A program made the position numbers and the translations under genes. From positions 135,337-199,336 of the forward strand of contig NZ_MUYA01000001.1 of NCBI RefSeq assembly GCF_002015115.1: DNA of 64,000 bases. Direction: 5' to 3'. This document shows positions 1-9,064 of this stretch, piece after piece. This stretch comes from Haemophilus paracuniculus (lineage in GTDB: Bacteria; Pseudomonadota; Gammaproteobacteria; Enterobacterales; Pasteurellaceae). A model generated the notes under the pieces. The model searched no databases. It had not been told where the DNA came from and saw nothing but the letters and a program-made list of their open reading frames with translations. Every line of letters begins with the position of its first letter. The stretch's first letter is position 1.

Positions 1-1331
1 ACCTCGCCCCTGCCGATCTGCCCAAAGAGGGTGGGCGGTTTGATCTACCGATTGCGATTGGGATCTTAGCCGCCTCGGGGCAGATCGATTCCGATCTATT
101 AAAACGCTTTGAATTTGTGGGGGAACTTGCTCTCACGGGCTTTTTGCGAGGGGTGCACGGCGTAATTCCTGCGATTATTTCCGCTCAGCACGCCAAACGA
201 CAGATGATTATCGCCAGCCAAAATCGTAACGAGGCTTCCCTCGTTTCAAACTGCGAAACCTTTTGTGCCAGCTCGTTGTTGCAAGTAGTCAATTTTCTCA
301 ATAAACGCGAGCAACTGCCGATTGCTCAACAACTACCGAAAAATGAAGAAATCCTACCCCTTGCAAGCCGTGATATGACCGATATTATTGGACAACAGCA
401 CGCCAAACGGGCTTTACTGATCGCCGCCAGCGGACAGCACAACCTGCTTTTTCTCGGCCCACCAGGCACGGGCAAAACAATGCTGGCAAGCCGTTTGCCC
501 GACTTGCTACCTGAAATGAGCGATGAGGAAGCGATTGAAACCGCCTCAATTACCAGCCTTGTGCAGAATGAATTGAATTTCCACAACTGGAAAAAACGCC
601 CGTTTCGTTCCCCTCATCATAGTGCCTCAATGGTGGCATTGGTGGGCGGCGGCACAATTCCCAAACCAGGGGAAATATCCCTCGCCCACAATGGCGTGCT
701 GTTTTTAGACGAACTGCCCGAATTTGAGCGAAAGGTGCTAGATGCCCTGCGTCAGCCCCTTGAAGCAGGGGAAATTGTGATTTCACGGGCAAACGCCAAA
801 GTTTATTTTCCCGCCCGTTTTCAACTGATTGCAGCGATGAATCCTAGCCCCACGGGGCATTATCAAGGCTCGCACAATCGCACCTCGCCCCAGCAAATTA
901 TGCGATATTTAAACCGCTTGTCAGGGCCGTTTTTGGATCGGTTTGATCTCTCAATTGAAGTGCCACTACTGCCCAAAGGGGCGTTGCAACAGCGTCAGGC
1001 ACAACAGGGGGAAAGTTCGGATCAGCTACGACAAAGAGTGATAAAAGCGAGGGAAATTCAGCTCAACCGTGCGGGCAAAATCAACGCCCACCTTTCCAGC
1101 AAAGAGATTGAGCGAGATTGTGCTTTGTCGCCGCAAAATGCCCTTTTTCTGGAAAATGCTTTGACCCAGTTAGGGCTTTCGGTGCGAGCCTATCATCGCA
1201 TTTTGAAAGTCGCTCGCACCATTGCCGACCTCGCCGAACAAAAGCAGATCGAACAACCCCATTTGGCCGAAGCGTTAGGCTATCGGGCAATGGATCGGCT
1301 GTTGCAACGCTTACAAGGGCAAGCCCCTTGA
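1..1331 (+). CDS. comM: ComM / YifB-family AAA+ ATPase, 5' end outside window
   Basis: The gene runs in from the left edge in frame 3, so its start is not visible; the GTG at 117 is internal. ComM is a Mg-chelatase-like AAA+ helicase. In naturally competent Pasteurellaceae and Vibrio it promotes branch migration during integration of imported DNA. Visible are the N-terminal part of the Lon-like domain (LPKEGGRFDLPIAIG), a Walker A motif (GPPGTGKT) near base 460, a Walker B motif (VLFLDELPEF) near base 700 and the C-terminal Mg-chelatase domain. It is chromosomal, outside the integrated element, and fits a competent host that also shows uptake-signal sequences. Confidence 0.95.
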   Translation, partial: LAPADLPKEGGRFDLPIAIGILAASGQIDSDLLKRFEFVGELALTGFLRGVHGVIPAIISAQHAKRQMIIASQNRNEASLVSNCETFCASSLLQVVNFLNKREQLPIAQQLPKNEEILPLASRDMTDIIGQQHAKRALLIAASGQHNLLFLGPPGTGKTMLASRLPDLLPEMSDEEAIETASITSLVQNELNFHNWKKRPFRSPHHSASMVALVGGGTIPKPGEISLAHNGVLFLDELPEFERKVLDALRQPLEAGEIVISRANAKVYFPARFQLIAAMNPSPTGHYQGSHNRTSPQQIMRYLNRLSGPFLDRFDLSIEVPLLPKGALQQRQAQQGESSDQLRQRVIKAREIQLNRAGKINAHLSSKEIERDCALSPQNALFLENALTQLGLSVRAYHRILKVARTIADLAEQKQIEQPHLAEALGYRAMDRLLQRLQGQAP

Positions 1332-1391
1332 TTGCAAAAAAGCGAGAAACAAGGCATTATTCCGCCCTAATTTTGGCAAAATCACACGGCA

Positions 1392-2687
1392 ATGATCAAC
1401 TTACGCACCTATCTTCAAACCCAAATTGAACAGCACTTCCCCCACGCCCATTTTGTGATTGGGCTAAGCGGTGGGGTGGATTCGGTGGTGCTGTTGCATC
1501 TGTTTCGCCAGCTCAATGTTGAAGTGCGAGCAATCCACATTCATCACGGGCTTAGCCCCAATGCGGACAGTTGGGCGGATTTTTGCCACGCTCTCTGCCA
1601 GCGTTGGCAAATCCCTTGTGTGGTGCGAAAAGTGAAAGTGCAGGGGGAAAAGGGCGTAGAGGGCAATGCCCGCGAGGCGCGTTATCAGGCGTTGGGCGAA
1701 CAGATCCAAGCCGATGAAATTTTAGTTACTGCCCACCATTTAGACGATCAGGCAGAAACCTTTCTGCTCGCCCTCAAAAGAGGTAGCGGCGTGAAAGGGC
1801 TATCGGCAATGCAAGCGGTCAGTTATCGCCAAAATTTAACCCTGTTCCGCCCGTTGCTAGGCATTTCCAAAGCAGATTTAATCAACTATGCCAAACAGCA
1901 AGATCTTCTCTATATCCAAGACGAAAGTAACCAGATCAACGATTTTGACCGCAATTTCCTGCGAAATGAAATTTTGCCCGCCCTCAATCAACGCTGGCAA
2001 CATTTCAACCAGATGATCGCCCGTTCCGCTCAACATTGTGCCGAACAGCAAACCCTGCTGGAAGAACTTTTAGCGGAAGAACTCAACAAGTTCGCCGATG
2101 TTCAACGCAAATCCCTCAATATCGCCGAATTTCCGTACTTTTCTCACGCCAAACAAAAGCAACTAATTCGACTCTGGCTCACACGCCACCAAATCCCAAT
2201 GCCAACCACTGCCCAACTACAACAGATCCTCGAACAGCTAATTTCAGCAAAACAGGATAAAAACCCTCAACTGCAACTGGGAAAAATTTGGCTAAGGCGT
2301 TATCAGCAGCGGATTTTTTTAACGCCTACACTACACGATTTTAAGCATTTCGTAGCGACACTCAAACCGCATCAATCGTTAACATTGCCCGATAATCTTG
2401 GGCAATTAAACCATTTGCAAACCACCCTATCTTTCAAAAAAAATGGACAAACTACCCGCTTGAATTTACCGACTGAGTTACAACAAAGTGAGCTAACGAT
2501 CAAACTCTATCATTCTGGAAAAGTAGAACGTTACCAGACCCCACAAAGGGAGGACATCAAAAAACTTTACCAACAAGCACAAATCCCTGTGTGGGAAAGG
2601 GCAAGAACCGTGCTAGTATTTACCGAGCAAAAATTGCTCTATATTTTTTCTGATCGCCATTTAAAAGATGAAAAATTCGACAACTAA
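1392..2687 (+). CDS. tilS: tRNA(Ile)-lysidine synthase
   Basis: TilS attaches lysine to C34 of tRNA-Ile(CAU), so that the tRNA reads AUA codons. The 431-residue protein has the family's usual length. The PP-loop ATP-binding motif SGGVDS lies near residue 25, a second conserved block (AHHLDDQAETFLL) near residue 115, and the C-terminal substrate-binding domains follow. The ATG at 1392 is kept because the PP-loop sits at the normal distance from it. It is a chromosomal gene 60 bp after comM, in the same direction, ahead of the tRNA operon used by the element. Confidence 0.96.
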   Translation: MINLRTYLQTQIEQHFPHAHFVIGLSGGVDSVVLLHLFRQLNVEVRAIHIHHGLSPNADSWADFCHALCQRWQIPCVVRKVKVQGEKGVEGNAREARYQALGEQIQADEILVTAHHLDDQAETFLLALKRGSGVKGLSAMQAVSYRQNLTLFRPLLGISKADLINYAKQQDLLYIQDESNQINDFDRNFLRNEILPALNQRWQHFNQMIARSAQHCAEQQTLLEELLAEELNKFADVQRKSLNIAEFPYFSHAKQKQLIRLWLTRHQIPMPTTAQLQQILEQLISAKQDKNPQLQLGKIWLRRYQQRIFLTPTLHDFKHFVATLKPHQSLTLPDNLGQLNHLQTTLSFKKNGQTTRLNLPTELQQSELTIKLYHSGKVERYQTPQREDIKKLYQQAQIPVWERARTVLVFTEQKLLYIFSDRHLKDEKFDN

Positions 2688-2708
2688 TACTTTCAATGCT
2701 ATTTTCAT

Positions 2709-2736
2709 TTGACAAGGCAAAAAAAATCCCTAAAAT
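2709..2736 (+). promoter_or_regulatory. Promoter of the tRNA-Gly/Leu/Gly operon
   Basis: A perfect -35 box TTGACA (2709-2714) is separated by 16 bp from a -10 box TAAAAT (2731-2736). A GC-rich stretch follows, as is common at stable-RNA promoters. It drives the three tRNAs that begin at 2776. Confidence 0.8.
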
Positions 2737-2747
2737 ACGCCCTCATC

Positions 2748-2775
2748 AACGCTACTTATTCTTGTAGCGTTTTTT
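2748..2775 (+). terminator. Terminator-like hairpin between the tRNA promoter and the first tRNA
   Basis: AACGCTAC (2748-2755) pairs perfectly with GTAGCGTT (2764-2771) and a run of T follows. By position it could end tilS transcripts. It also lies downstream of the tRNA promoter, inside the tRNA operon leader, where it could act as an attenuator or as a processing hairpin. Confidence 0.6.
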
Positions 2776-2851
<76 letters not shown>

Positions 2852-2854
2852 TTT

Positions 2855-2941
2855 GCCCGAGTGGCGGAATCGGTAGACGCAAGGGATTTAAAATCCCTCG
2901 CCTTTCGAGGCGTGCCAGTTCAAGTCTGGCCTCGGGCACCA
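2855..2941 (+). tRNA. tRNA-Leu (UAA), integration target
   Basis: An 87-nt class II tRNA with acceptor GCCCGAG/CTCGGGC, an anticodon loop of GATTTAAAATC (anticodon TAA), a long variable arm CGCCT-TTCG-AGGCG and an encoded CCA end. Elements of the ICEHin1056 group are known to use tRNA-Leu as attachment site. Its 3' part is repeated at the far end of the element, so the complete gene was kept at this junction. Confidence 0.97.
2884..2941 (+). repeat. attL: 58-bp direct repeat inside tRNA-Leu
   Basis: The 58 bp from the anticodon stem to the CCA end of tRNA-Leu match 59656-59713 with a single difference (A at 2908, G at 59680). The difference is in the variable-arm stem, where the left copy has A-T and the right copy a G-T wobble. 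This is the expected left attachment site of an element integrated into a tRNA 3' end. Confidence 0.9.
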
Positions 2942-2963
2942 CATCAAAACTTACCACTTTGAT

Positions 2964-3039
<76 letters not shown>

Positions 3040-3083
3040 AATCCTTTATTTCATCTGATATTTAACTTGCTTCTAGCTAGGAA

Positions 3084-3108
3084 CTCTTAATTTTTTTCTT
3101 TTTAAGAG
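3084..3108 (+). promoter_or_regulatory. Inverted repeat over the parA ribosome binding site
   Basis: CTCTTAA (3084-3090) pairs with TTAAGAG (3102-3108). The right arm overlaps the Shine-Dalgarno of parA (AAGAGGA, start at 3117), so folding would hide it. This may control how much ParA the element makes. Confidence 0.4.
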
Positions 3109-3116
3109 GATTTCTT

Positions 3117-3929
3117 ATGCAAGTTACATCTCAAAAACCATTCATCGTTACTGTAATGTCCACCAAAGGTGGCGTAACCAAATCAACCAACGTGGCGAAT
3201 ATCGGGGCGTTTTGTGCCGATCACGGTATTCACACCTTGATGATTGATACAGACACACAACCTACCCTTTCATCTTATTACCACCTTAAACATCAATCGC
3301 CTTATGGTATTTACGAGTTATTTGCTCGTCCTGACCTACCGATTGAGCAACTCATTTCCCAAACTGAATTTGAGCATTTGGACATTATCCAGTCCAACGA
3401 TCCCCTCGACCGCTTAACTACTGACTTAAATAGTCTGCCAGGTGGTGTGTTGAAATTTAATGGGCTTATCAAGAAAATTCAGGGTTATGATCTCATCATC
3501 ATTGATACGCGTGGTACCCGAGGTATTACCGTGGATATGGCTGTGCTTGCCAGTGATTTGGTCATTTCGCCGATCAAACCTGAGCTGGTATCCGCTCGTG
3601 AATTTGTGCGTGGCACGCTCAACCTCTATGAAAACCTCAACATTTTTACTCAATACGGCATTGCATTACCGCCGTTAAAAGCAGTGATCAACTGCCTAGA
3701 CCGCACCAAAGATGCCCACGAAGTGGTGCAAACGCTCTACAACATTTTTGCTGATCTCGATAATGAGCATATTGATTTGCTCAATTTTGAAATCCCCGAC
3801 CGTGTTGCCTACCGTGAAGCGGCAAGTCGTGCGTTGCCTGTGCATCGTCATAGTGAAAAAGAGGCGGAAAATATCCGCTTGCTTTGCTCGATGCTCTTTC
3901 CTCAATGGGCTGATAAATTTCAAGGTTAA
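3117..3929 (+). CDS. parA: ParA/Soj-family partition ATPase of the element
   Basis: A 270-residue P-loop ATPase that begins with the deviant Walker A motif of the ParA/MinD group (STKGGVTKST, near residue 15). The switch I region (MIDTDTQPTLSS) is near residue 45 and an IIDTRGTRG block near residue 125. ParA proteins move ParB-DNA complexes; in ICEs they stabilise the excised circular form. It is the first gene after the tRNA cluster, as in ICEHin1056, and is followed 13 bp later by the helicase and then parB. The start is set by the Shine-Dalgarno AAGAGGA 8 bp upstream. Confidence 0.92.
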   Translation: MQVTSQKPFIVTVMSTKGGVTKSTNVANIGAFCADHGIHTLMIDTDTQPTLSSYYHLKHQSPYGIYELFARPDLPIEQLISQTEFEHLDIIQSNDPLDRLTTDLNSLPGGVLKFNGLIKKIQGYDLIIIDTRGTRGITVDMAVLASDLVISPIKPELVSAREFVRGTLNLYENLNIFTQYGIALPPLKAVINCLDRTKDAHEVVQTLYNIFADLDNEHIDLLNFEIPDRVAYREAASRALPVHRHSEKEAENIRLLCSMLFPQWADKFQG

Positions 3930-3942
3930 GTAGGGGGAATTT

Positions 3943-5337
3943 ATGGCACATCAAACGCAATCACAGCCAATAAATACCCACTACTCGATTGAAGCTGAGC
4001 AAGCCGTGTTAGGCGGTTTGCTCCTTGATAACGAAAAGTGGGACGAAGTCAGCCAAATTCTGGCTCCATCAAATTTTTACGTTCACGCTCACCAGCAAAT
4101 TTTCTCGACCATTCAGGCAATGTGTGAGGCAAATTCGCCCGTGGATTTATTGACCTTAGAGCGGAAATTAGCGGAAAAAGCGATTTTGGAAGAAGTCGGT
4201 GGGCTGGCTTATTTAGCAGAATTATCCCAAAACACCCCAAGTGTGGCGAATATCGCTACTTATGCGGAAATCGTCCGCCGAGACAGCCAAGCCCGTGAGT
4301 TGTTTGCTCTGGGGCAGCACTTACGCACTGAGGCGGTGAAGGTCAATTCCCAGACATCACTAGACACCTTGTTAGAACACACGGAACGCCGTCTGACCGA
4401 TCTCGCCTTCAATCACCAGCAACAAGAAAGTATCGTTTCATTACCTGATGTATTGGCTCAGGTCATACAGCAGATGAACAGCAGTTGTGAGCAAAATAAG
4501 GCGACCACAGGCACAGCATTTGGCATTGAACGGCTAGATCGTGCTACCTCTGGGGCTCAAAACGGCGAGTTGATCATTTTAGCGGCTCGCCCCTCAATGG
4601 GGAAAACCGCTCTCTCGCTGACGTTCGCCGAAAGTGCCTTAGAAAGCCAACCCGACAAACCTATCCAATATTACAGCTTGGAAATGCCTGCGGATCAGAT
4701 TTTGCAACGCTTTCTGTCGATGCGTTCTCAGGTGGCGATCAACAAAATTCGCCAGCCTACTGAAATGAGCGATGAGGATTGGGCGAGATTTTCCGAAGCC
4801 TTTAACTACATCCATAGCCACTGGAACAACCGCTTGCTGATTGACGACAGTAGCTATCTGTCCCCTCAGTCATTACGCATTCGTGCCAGACGAAACGCCC
4901 GAAAATATGGCGAACCGTCCGTCATTATTGTGGATTATCTGCAACTGATGAGCGTGCCTGAGCAGAAAAATAGCAGTAACCGCAACTTGGAAATTGCTGA
5001 AATTTCGCGTTCGCTGAAATCCCTTGCCAAAGAGATGAATTGCCCCGTAATCGCCCTTTCACAGCTTAATCGAAATTTGGAACTGCGTTCAGATAAGCGT
5101 CCGATGCCGTCCGATTTACGGGATTCAGGCTCACTGGAACAAGATGCCGACTTGCTGCTGTTCATCTACCGAGATGAGGTTTACCACCAAAATACAGATT
5201 TACCAGGCATTGCTGAAATCCTTATCGGTAAGCAGCGGAACGGACCAACAGGCACGATATTAACGCAATTTAGAGGGGAATTTGGCTTATTTGCCAACAT
5301 CCCTGATGACGAGTACGAAAAATTAGGATCAGCATAA
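3943..5337 (+). CDS. DnaB-like replicative helicase of the element
   Basis: 464 residues with DnaB architecture. An N-terminal DnaB helical domain (IEAEQAVLGGLLLDN, residues 10-110) is followed by a RecA-like ATPase with Walker A (ARPSMGKTAL) near residue 218, Walker B (IIVDYLQLM) near residue 330 and the C-terminal LRDSGSLEQDAD block. Chromosomal DnaB is the ring helicase at the fork; a second copy on a PFGI-1-class element is thought to support replication of the excised circle. The RBS is a run of G followed by AATTT. Its stop codon overlaps the parB start by one base. Confidence 0.93.
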   Translation: MAHQTQSQPINTHYSIEAEQAVLGGLLLDNEKWDEVSQILAPSNFYVHAHQQIFSTIQAMCEANSPVDLLTLERKLAEKAILEEVGGLAYLAELSQNTPSVANIATYAEIVRRDSQARELFALGQHLRTEAVKVNSQTSLDTLLEHTERRLTDLAFNHQQQESIVSLPDVLAQVIQQMNSSCEQNKATTGTAFGIERLDRATSGAQNGELIILAARPSMGKTALSLTFAESALESQPDKPIQYYSLEMPADQILQRFLSMRSQVAINKIRQPTEMSDEDWARFSEAFNYIHSHWNNRLLIDDSSYLSPQSLRIRARRNARKYGEPSVIIVDYLQLMSVPEQKNSSNRNLEIAEISRSLKSLAKEMNCPVIALSQLNRNLELRSDKRPMPSDLRDSGSLEQDADLLLFIYRDEVYHQNTDLPGIAEILIGKQRNGPTGTILTQFRGEFGLFANIPDDEYEKLGSA

Positions 5338-7091
5338 TGGCACTACATAACCCTTTAATTAACAGCAAAAATAAAGATGCTCGTAAGCAAGATATGCTGG
5401 CGAAGTTGACAGAGCCTGCGATAAAAAACCATTCACCAAGCTATCATCAAATGGCACCAATGATGGCAAGTAGTACGCAGAAACAGCTTGTGGTAGTTAC
5501 TTTGGATAAACTTCGTCCGTACGAGGGCAACCCTCGGAAGACGAAGAATCCTGCTTATGAGGAAATTAAAGCTTCAATCAAGGCTCGTGGTTTAGATCAC
5601 GCCCCGAACGTAACCCAACGTCCAGGGGAAGATTTTTACACCATCGCTGACGGCGGAAATACCCGCTTGCAAGCCTTGAATGAACTCTTTAAGGAAACCC
5701 AAGATCCTCGATTTTGGTCGATTGAGTGCGTATTCAAGCCATGGCAAGGAGGAGAGAACGATACCACCGCTGAACTCAATATGTTGATCGGACACCTTGC
5801 TGAAAATGATATGCGAGGTGAGCTTTCTTTTATTGAGAAAGCCCTCGGCATTCAGCGGGTAAAAGCCATTTATGAGGAAAAATATGTAGAAAAATTCTCT
5901 CATCGCCGATTGTCAGAAAAATTGGGGGAAGATGGGTATCCAATTTCAAATCAGATTATTGCTCGAATGGAGCAATGCTTAACTTATCTGTACCCTCATA
6001 TCCCTAATATATTACTTGGTGGTTTAGGAAAACATCAGATCGAAAAATTACTGGCAATTCATCGCAATGCCAATGCTTCGTGGGACAAGTACCAGCTTGA
6101 AATCGACACAGCACAAAGCTTCGATGAAGTATGGATGCATACGCTTTCCTCTTTTGATGAAGTCCCTGAAAACTTTGTCATCGCCGATTTTCAAGATCAG
6201 CTGATTACTCAAATCTCTGAGGCATTTAGCTACCAGGTCGGCTATGAGACATTGAAGCTAGAAATCAGCCTCGAAGAACGGAAACGGCAACGCTTGATGG
6301 AAAAAGAAAGTGAGTTGGCTCAGCGAGCAATGGAAAGTGAGGCTCGGGTGCAGGAACTCAATGAGCAACAACAAGCCAAAACCGCAGAACCTAAAACAAA
6401 GCCTGCTAAGTCAGAAAATGTCCCTGCGGAAGATGTGATTGATGCAGCCCCAGTTTCAGCTTCATCGTCTTTGCCACAGGACACGGACACAGAAAATGAG
6501 GTAGATAGCATTGATGCAGCAGATACTGATGATGTACATACATTGCCATCTTTTTCTTTGGCTGCCCCAGAAGAAGACGATTTGACCGCTGCCATTACCC
6601 AACATTTTGGCGATTTAGGGCTACAACCAGGGGTGAACCCTGAGGCTCAACGCCAAGAGGAAGCGGTGATTAACGGCTTAGAATTTGCCAATGTCGGTAA
6701 ACAGGGTGTGACCAACATTTGGAAAATTCACCCTGCTCGTAAGCACAAAATGGAAGCCTACTCACTTGCCTTAGATATTGCCGAAGAAGTTGGCATCGGG
6801 CATTTAATTGAACACGTTATTACTGATCCCGTAGATTACGGTTTCAAAGTGAACGCTCTGGATGTTGATGCCACACTCACTATCCAGTTTGTGCATTCTA
6901 CCCTTTCACTGTTAGCCACGGCAGAAACAGATCAATCGTCCGCAGCGGTTGCTTCTCTTGACAGTAGCTTGTTACTAGGTTCAGCCGATGCAGAACCGTT
7001 ACTCTCTGATCTGCTACTCGTTCGCCTTTTCCGTCTTATTCGCTTGGTGCGTTATATCCACAGCCAAGCTCGTACAGGAGAAATACAATGA
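5337..7091 (+). CDS. parB: ParB-family protein, PFGI-1 ICE class
   Basis: 584 residues. A ParB/Srx nuclease-like domain at about residues 50-170 includes LRPYEGNPRK and the conserved IADGGNTRLQAL block. A helix-turn-helix region follows near 180-230. A charged coiled segment at 310-360 leads into a low-complexity acidic linker and a C-terminal domain (NVGKQGVTNIWKIHPARKHKMEAY). It matches the PFGI-1-class ParB architecture and probably binds a centromere-like site for ParA. It is translationally coupled to the genes on both sides (1-bp overlap upstream, ATGA overlap downstream). Confidence 0.88.
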   Translation: MALHNPLINSKNKDARKQDMLAKLTEPAIKNHSPSYHQMAPMMASSTQKQLVVVTLDKLRPYEGNPRKTKNPAYEEIKASIKARGLDHAPNVTQRPGEDFYTIADGGNTRLQALNELFKETQDPRFWSIECVFKPWQGGENDTTAELNMLIGHLAENDMRGELSFIEKALGIQRVKAIYEEKYVEKFSHRRLSEKLGEDGYPISNQIIARMEQCLTYLYPHIPNILLGGLGKHQIEKLLAIHRNANASWDKYQLEIDTAQSFDEVWMHTLSSFDEVPENFVIADFQDQLITQISEAFSYQVGYETLKLEISLEERKRQRLMEKESELAQRAMESEARVQELNEQQQAKTAEPKTKPAKSENVPAEDVIDAAPVSASSSLPQDTDTENEVDSIDAADTDDVHTLPSFSLAAPEEDDLTAAITQHFGDLGLQPGVNPEAQRQEEAVINGLEFANVGKQGVTNIWKIHPARKHKMEAYSLALDIAEEVGIGHLIEHVITDPVDYGFKVNALDVDATLTIQFVHSTLSLLATAETDQSSAAVASLDSSLLLGSADAEPLLSDLLLVRLFRLIRLVRYIHSQARTGEIQ

Positions 7092-7648
7092 TCAATGCGA
7101 CCCTTAATCAAGCAATCATATCCGAGTTACTCAATCACATTCGCAAAGGCGAAATTGGCTACTGCCTCCAACTGGGATTTGATGAAACCGAATTAGCCGA
7201 TATTGCCGCACTTTCTACCCGTGAAATCCAAGATATTTGTGAAAGTGCCACCTCTTTTGCCAGCATCCACGTCAATCATAATGCTTTGTGGAAGCTGATT
7301 GAACTTGCCCGTGCAAACACGCTTGAACGCAATATGATTGATCGTGCACTGCATCTTGGGGCGTCATCTGAAATGTTACATAAACGATTCGCTTGGAGTT
7401 CAGCCGAAGTTTCTGCACGGCGAAAATTGCTTGGTATTCACGAATCAATGGGCAGAAAGAAAAATGCCTCGGAGGATGAAGAAATCAAAGTTTGGGAACT
7501 CTGGAAAACACATAGTGCCAGCCTCGAATATGATGTTGAAACCACCAAGGAAGGTCTGGAATTACTGATGTTTATCGCCGAAGAATCACAGGTCAGTTTG
7601 ACGGAAGTGGCTCGGTTGGTTTCACAGTGGAATAAAGAGGCACATTAA
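7088..7648 (+). CDS. DUF2857 domain protein
   Basis: 186 residues matching the DUF2857 pattern. The N-terminal part (LNHIRKGEIGYCLQLGF) leads into a region with helix-turn-helix character (RFAWSSAEVSARRKLLGI, near residue 105). This gene regularly follows parB in PFGI-1-like ICEs. Its molecular role is unknown; the HTH-like segment suggests DNA binding. It overlaps parB by four bases (ATGA), so it is part of the parA-dnaB-parB operon. Confidence 0.8.
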   Translation: MINATLNQAIISELLNHIRKGEIGYCLQLGFDETELADIAALSTREIQDICESATSFASIHVNHNALWKLIELARANTLERNMIDRALHLGASSEMLHKRFAWSSAEVSARRKLLGIHESMGRKKNASEDEEIKVWELWKTHSASLEYDVETTKEGLELLMFIAEESQVSLTEVARLVSQWNKEAH

Positions 7649-7685
7649 ATAAAAAAATATCCATCTTCTTTTTGAGGTCTGTCAG

Positions 7686-8939
7686 ATGAATGAGCAAAGT
7701 ATAGCGATGCAGGCGGAAATCGCCAAGACGAAATTAAGAGAAAAAGCCAAACAGTTTCCAAACGAAGAGAAAAGTACGTTTCAAGGTCTGCTTTTTGTCG
7801 GTAATCGGCACGAAACCGTACCGTTACGGTTATTGACCGATCCCTATTTAACGCCACGAGCAAAGACGGCGTGGCAAATGATTAAGCTGAATGCCCATCA
7901 ATTTCAGGGTTCGGTTTTTCCGAGCTACAACGAATTGGCTCTTTGGCTATCGGATCGTGCCTTTCAAGGCAAGTTACTCTCTCGCAAAGTCGTCAGTCAA
8001 ACGCTACTTCTGCTACGGTTGACCCGTTGGCTCACCTTGTGTGAAACCGTCAGAAACGAACGTGGACAGGTTCTAGGTAATGTATATGTGATGAATGACG
8101 AACCGCTTAGTTTGAGCGACTGCATTCAACTTAACGATGATTATTTACGCCTACTGGAAAAATCGGCTCGTCATCAAGATCCGCTGGTGCAAGATGTTGC
8201 CACAGCCATTATTGATGACATCTTACGCCCAGAGGCTCAACTTTGGCATTATGTCTCGCATATTGAGGTTATTCGCCAACGTTACCAGCAGTCGAAATCG
8301 GCTCTGCCGACTGCCGCACAAGCGGTCAGTTTATCGGAAAATTTAGCCAAGGCGATGGCGAAAACGGAGCAAAAGTTACTAAGTTCCAATAAGGAACTTA
8401 GTCAAAATCATCAGGAACTCAGTCAAAAAATGAACGATTTACCGAGTTCCAATAGGGAACTCAGTTCGCAGAATGGCGATAAGTCCTTGATTTTAGGCTC
8501 AGTTCCGAAATGGAACTCTGCTCAGTACAGTACTAGTACTGATCATATAAAAAGTACAAGTACTGTACTGGATAATCTTGATTTAACCACCTTGAAAGGA
8601 TTGAAGTTAAGTCAGATTGAAATGCAACAAATCAGCGTTGCTCTGCAAACATTGGATACTGAAACTCGACAAGCGGTGCTGTTTGAGGTGCAAGAACGGC
8701 TGGCGACACAGGAAATTCGCAAGCCTGCGGGGTATCTGTTTAGCGTCATTCAACGAGCTAAATCAGGCAACTTTAAGCCCTATATGCAAAGCAAAGCTCA
8801 GCAAACCGATACAGGCTCAGCAGTCAATCAGCCCAAATTATCAAGTCGGTTGGTACAAACCACGCCGCAGACAAATGGCGTAAATAAGCAAGCTCGACAA
8901 AATTTTCTTGCCCAAATGGTGCATTTGGTTAGGAAATAG
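7686..8939 (+). CDS. STY4528-family pathogenicity-island replication protein
   Basis: 417 residues. The first 170 match the STY4528 family (FVGNRHETVPLRLLTDPYLTPRAKTAWQMIK, read here in pieces), which is found in SPI-7-like islands and named as a replication protein from its context. A winged-helix-like part (SYNELALWLSD) is visible. Residues 215-300 are a repetitive, Ser/Glu/Leu/Asn-rich linker (units such as SSNKELSQ, HQELSQ, SSNRELSS) that also encodes a DNA inverted repeat. The C-terminus is basic. The start at 7686 follows a weak GAGGT Shine-Dalgarno. Confidence 0.82.
   Translation: MNEQSIAMQAEIAKTKLREKAKQFPNEEKSTFQGLLFVGNRHETVPLRLLTDPYLTPRAKTAWQMIKLNAHQFQGSVFPSYNELALWLSDRAFQGKLLSRKVVSQTLLLLRLTRWLTLCETVRNERGQVLGNVYVMNDEPLSLSDCIQLNDDYLRLLEKSARHQDPLVQDVATAIIDDILRPEAQLWHYVSHIEVIRQRYQQSKSALPTAAQAVSLSENLAKAMAKTEQKLLSSNKELSQNHQELSQKMNDLPSSNRELSSQNGDKSLILGSVPKWNSAQYSTSTDHIKSTSTVLDNLDLTTLKGLKLSQIEMQQISVALQTLDTETRQAVLFEVQERLATQEIRKPAGYLFSVIQRAKSGNFKPYMQSKAQQTDTGSAVNQPKLSSRLVQTTPQTNGVNKQARQNFLAQMVHLVRK
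8523..8570. repeat. 12-bp perfect inverted repeat inside the STY4528-family gene
   Basis: CAGTACAGTACT (8523-8534) and AGTACTGTACTG (8559-8570) are exact reverse complements with a 24-nt loop. The left arm also starts a nested palindrome AGTACTAGTACT. It lies in the low-complexity linker of the coding sequence (Ser/Thr rich), so it may be only a by-product of codon repetition, or it may be a protein-binding site. Confidence 0.7.
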
Positions 8940-9058
8940 ACAGTGTTTACACTGTAAACAGTGAACAAAAATCAATCAACAACCACGCCCACAGCGGAAG
9001 TGGTTAGGAAATAGACAGTGGTGCCAGTGGCAACAGTGAGCAAAAATCAACCAAGGAT
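8927..9058. repeat. Imperfect tandem direct repeat with a palindrome, upstream of the 9065 gene
   Basis: A block starting GGTTAGGAAATAGACAGTG occurs at 8927 and again at 9002, a spacing of 75 bp. Matching continues through CAGTGARCAAAAATCAAYCAA in both. The first copy covers the stop codon of the STY4528-family gene. Inside the first copy TGTTTACA (8944-8951) and TGTAAACA (8953-8960) form a perfect palindrome around one base, which looks like an operator. The second copy has lost it. The arrangement suggests a local duplication of a regulatory segment. Confidence 0.75.
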
Positions 9059-9064
9059 ATTTAA

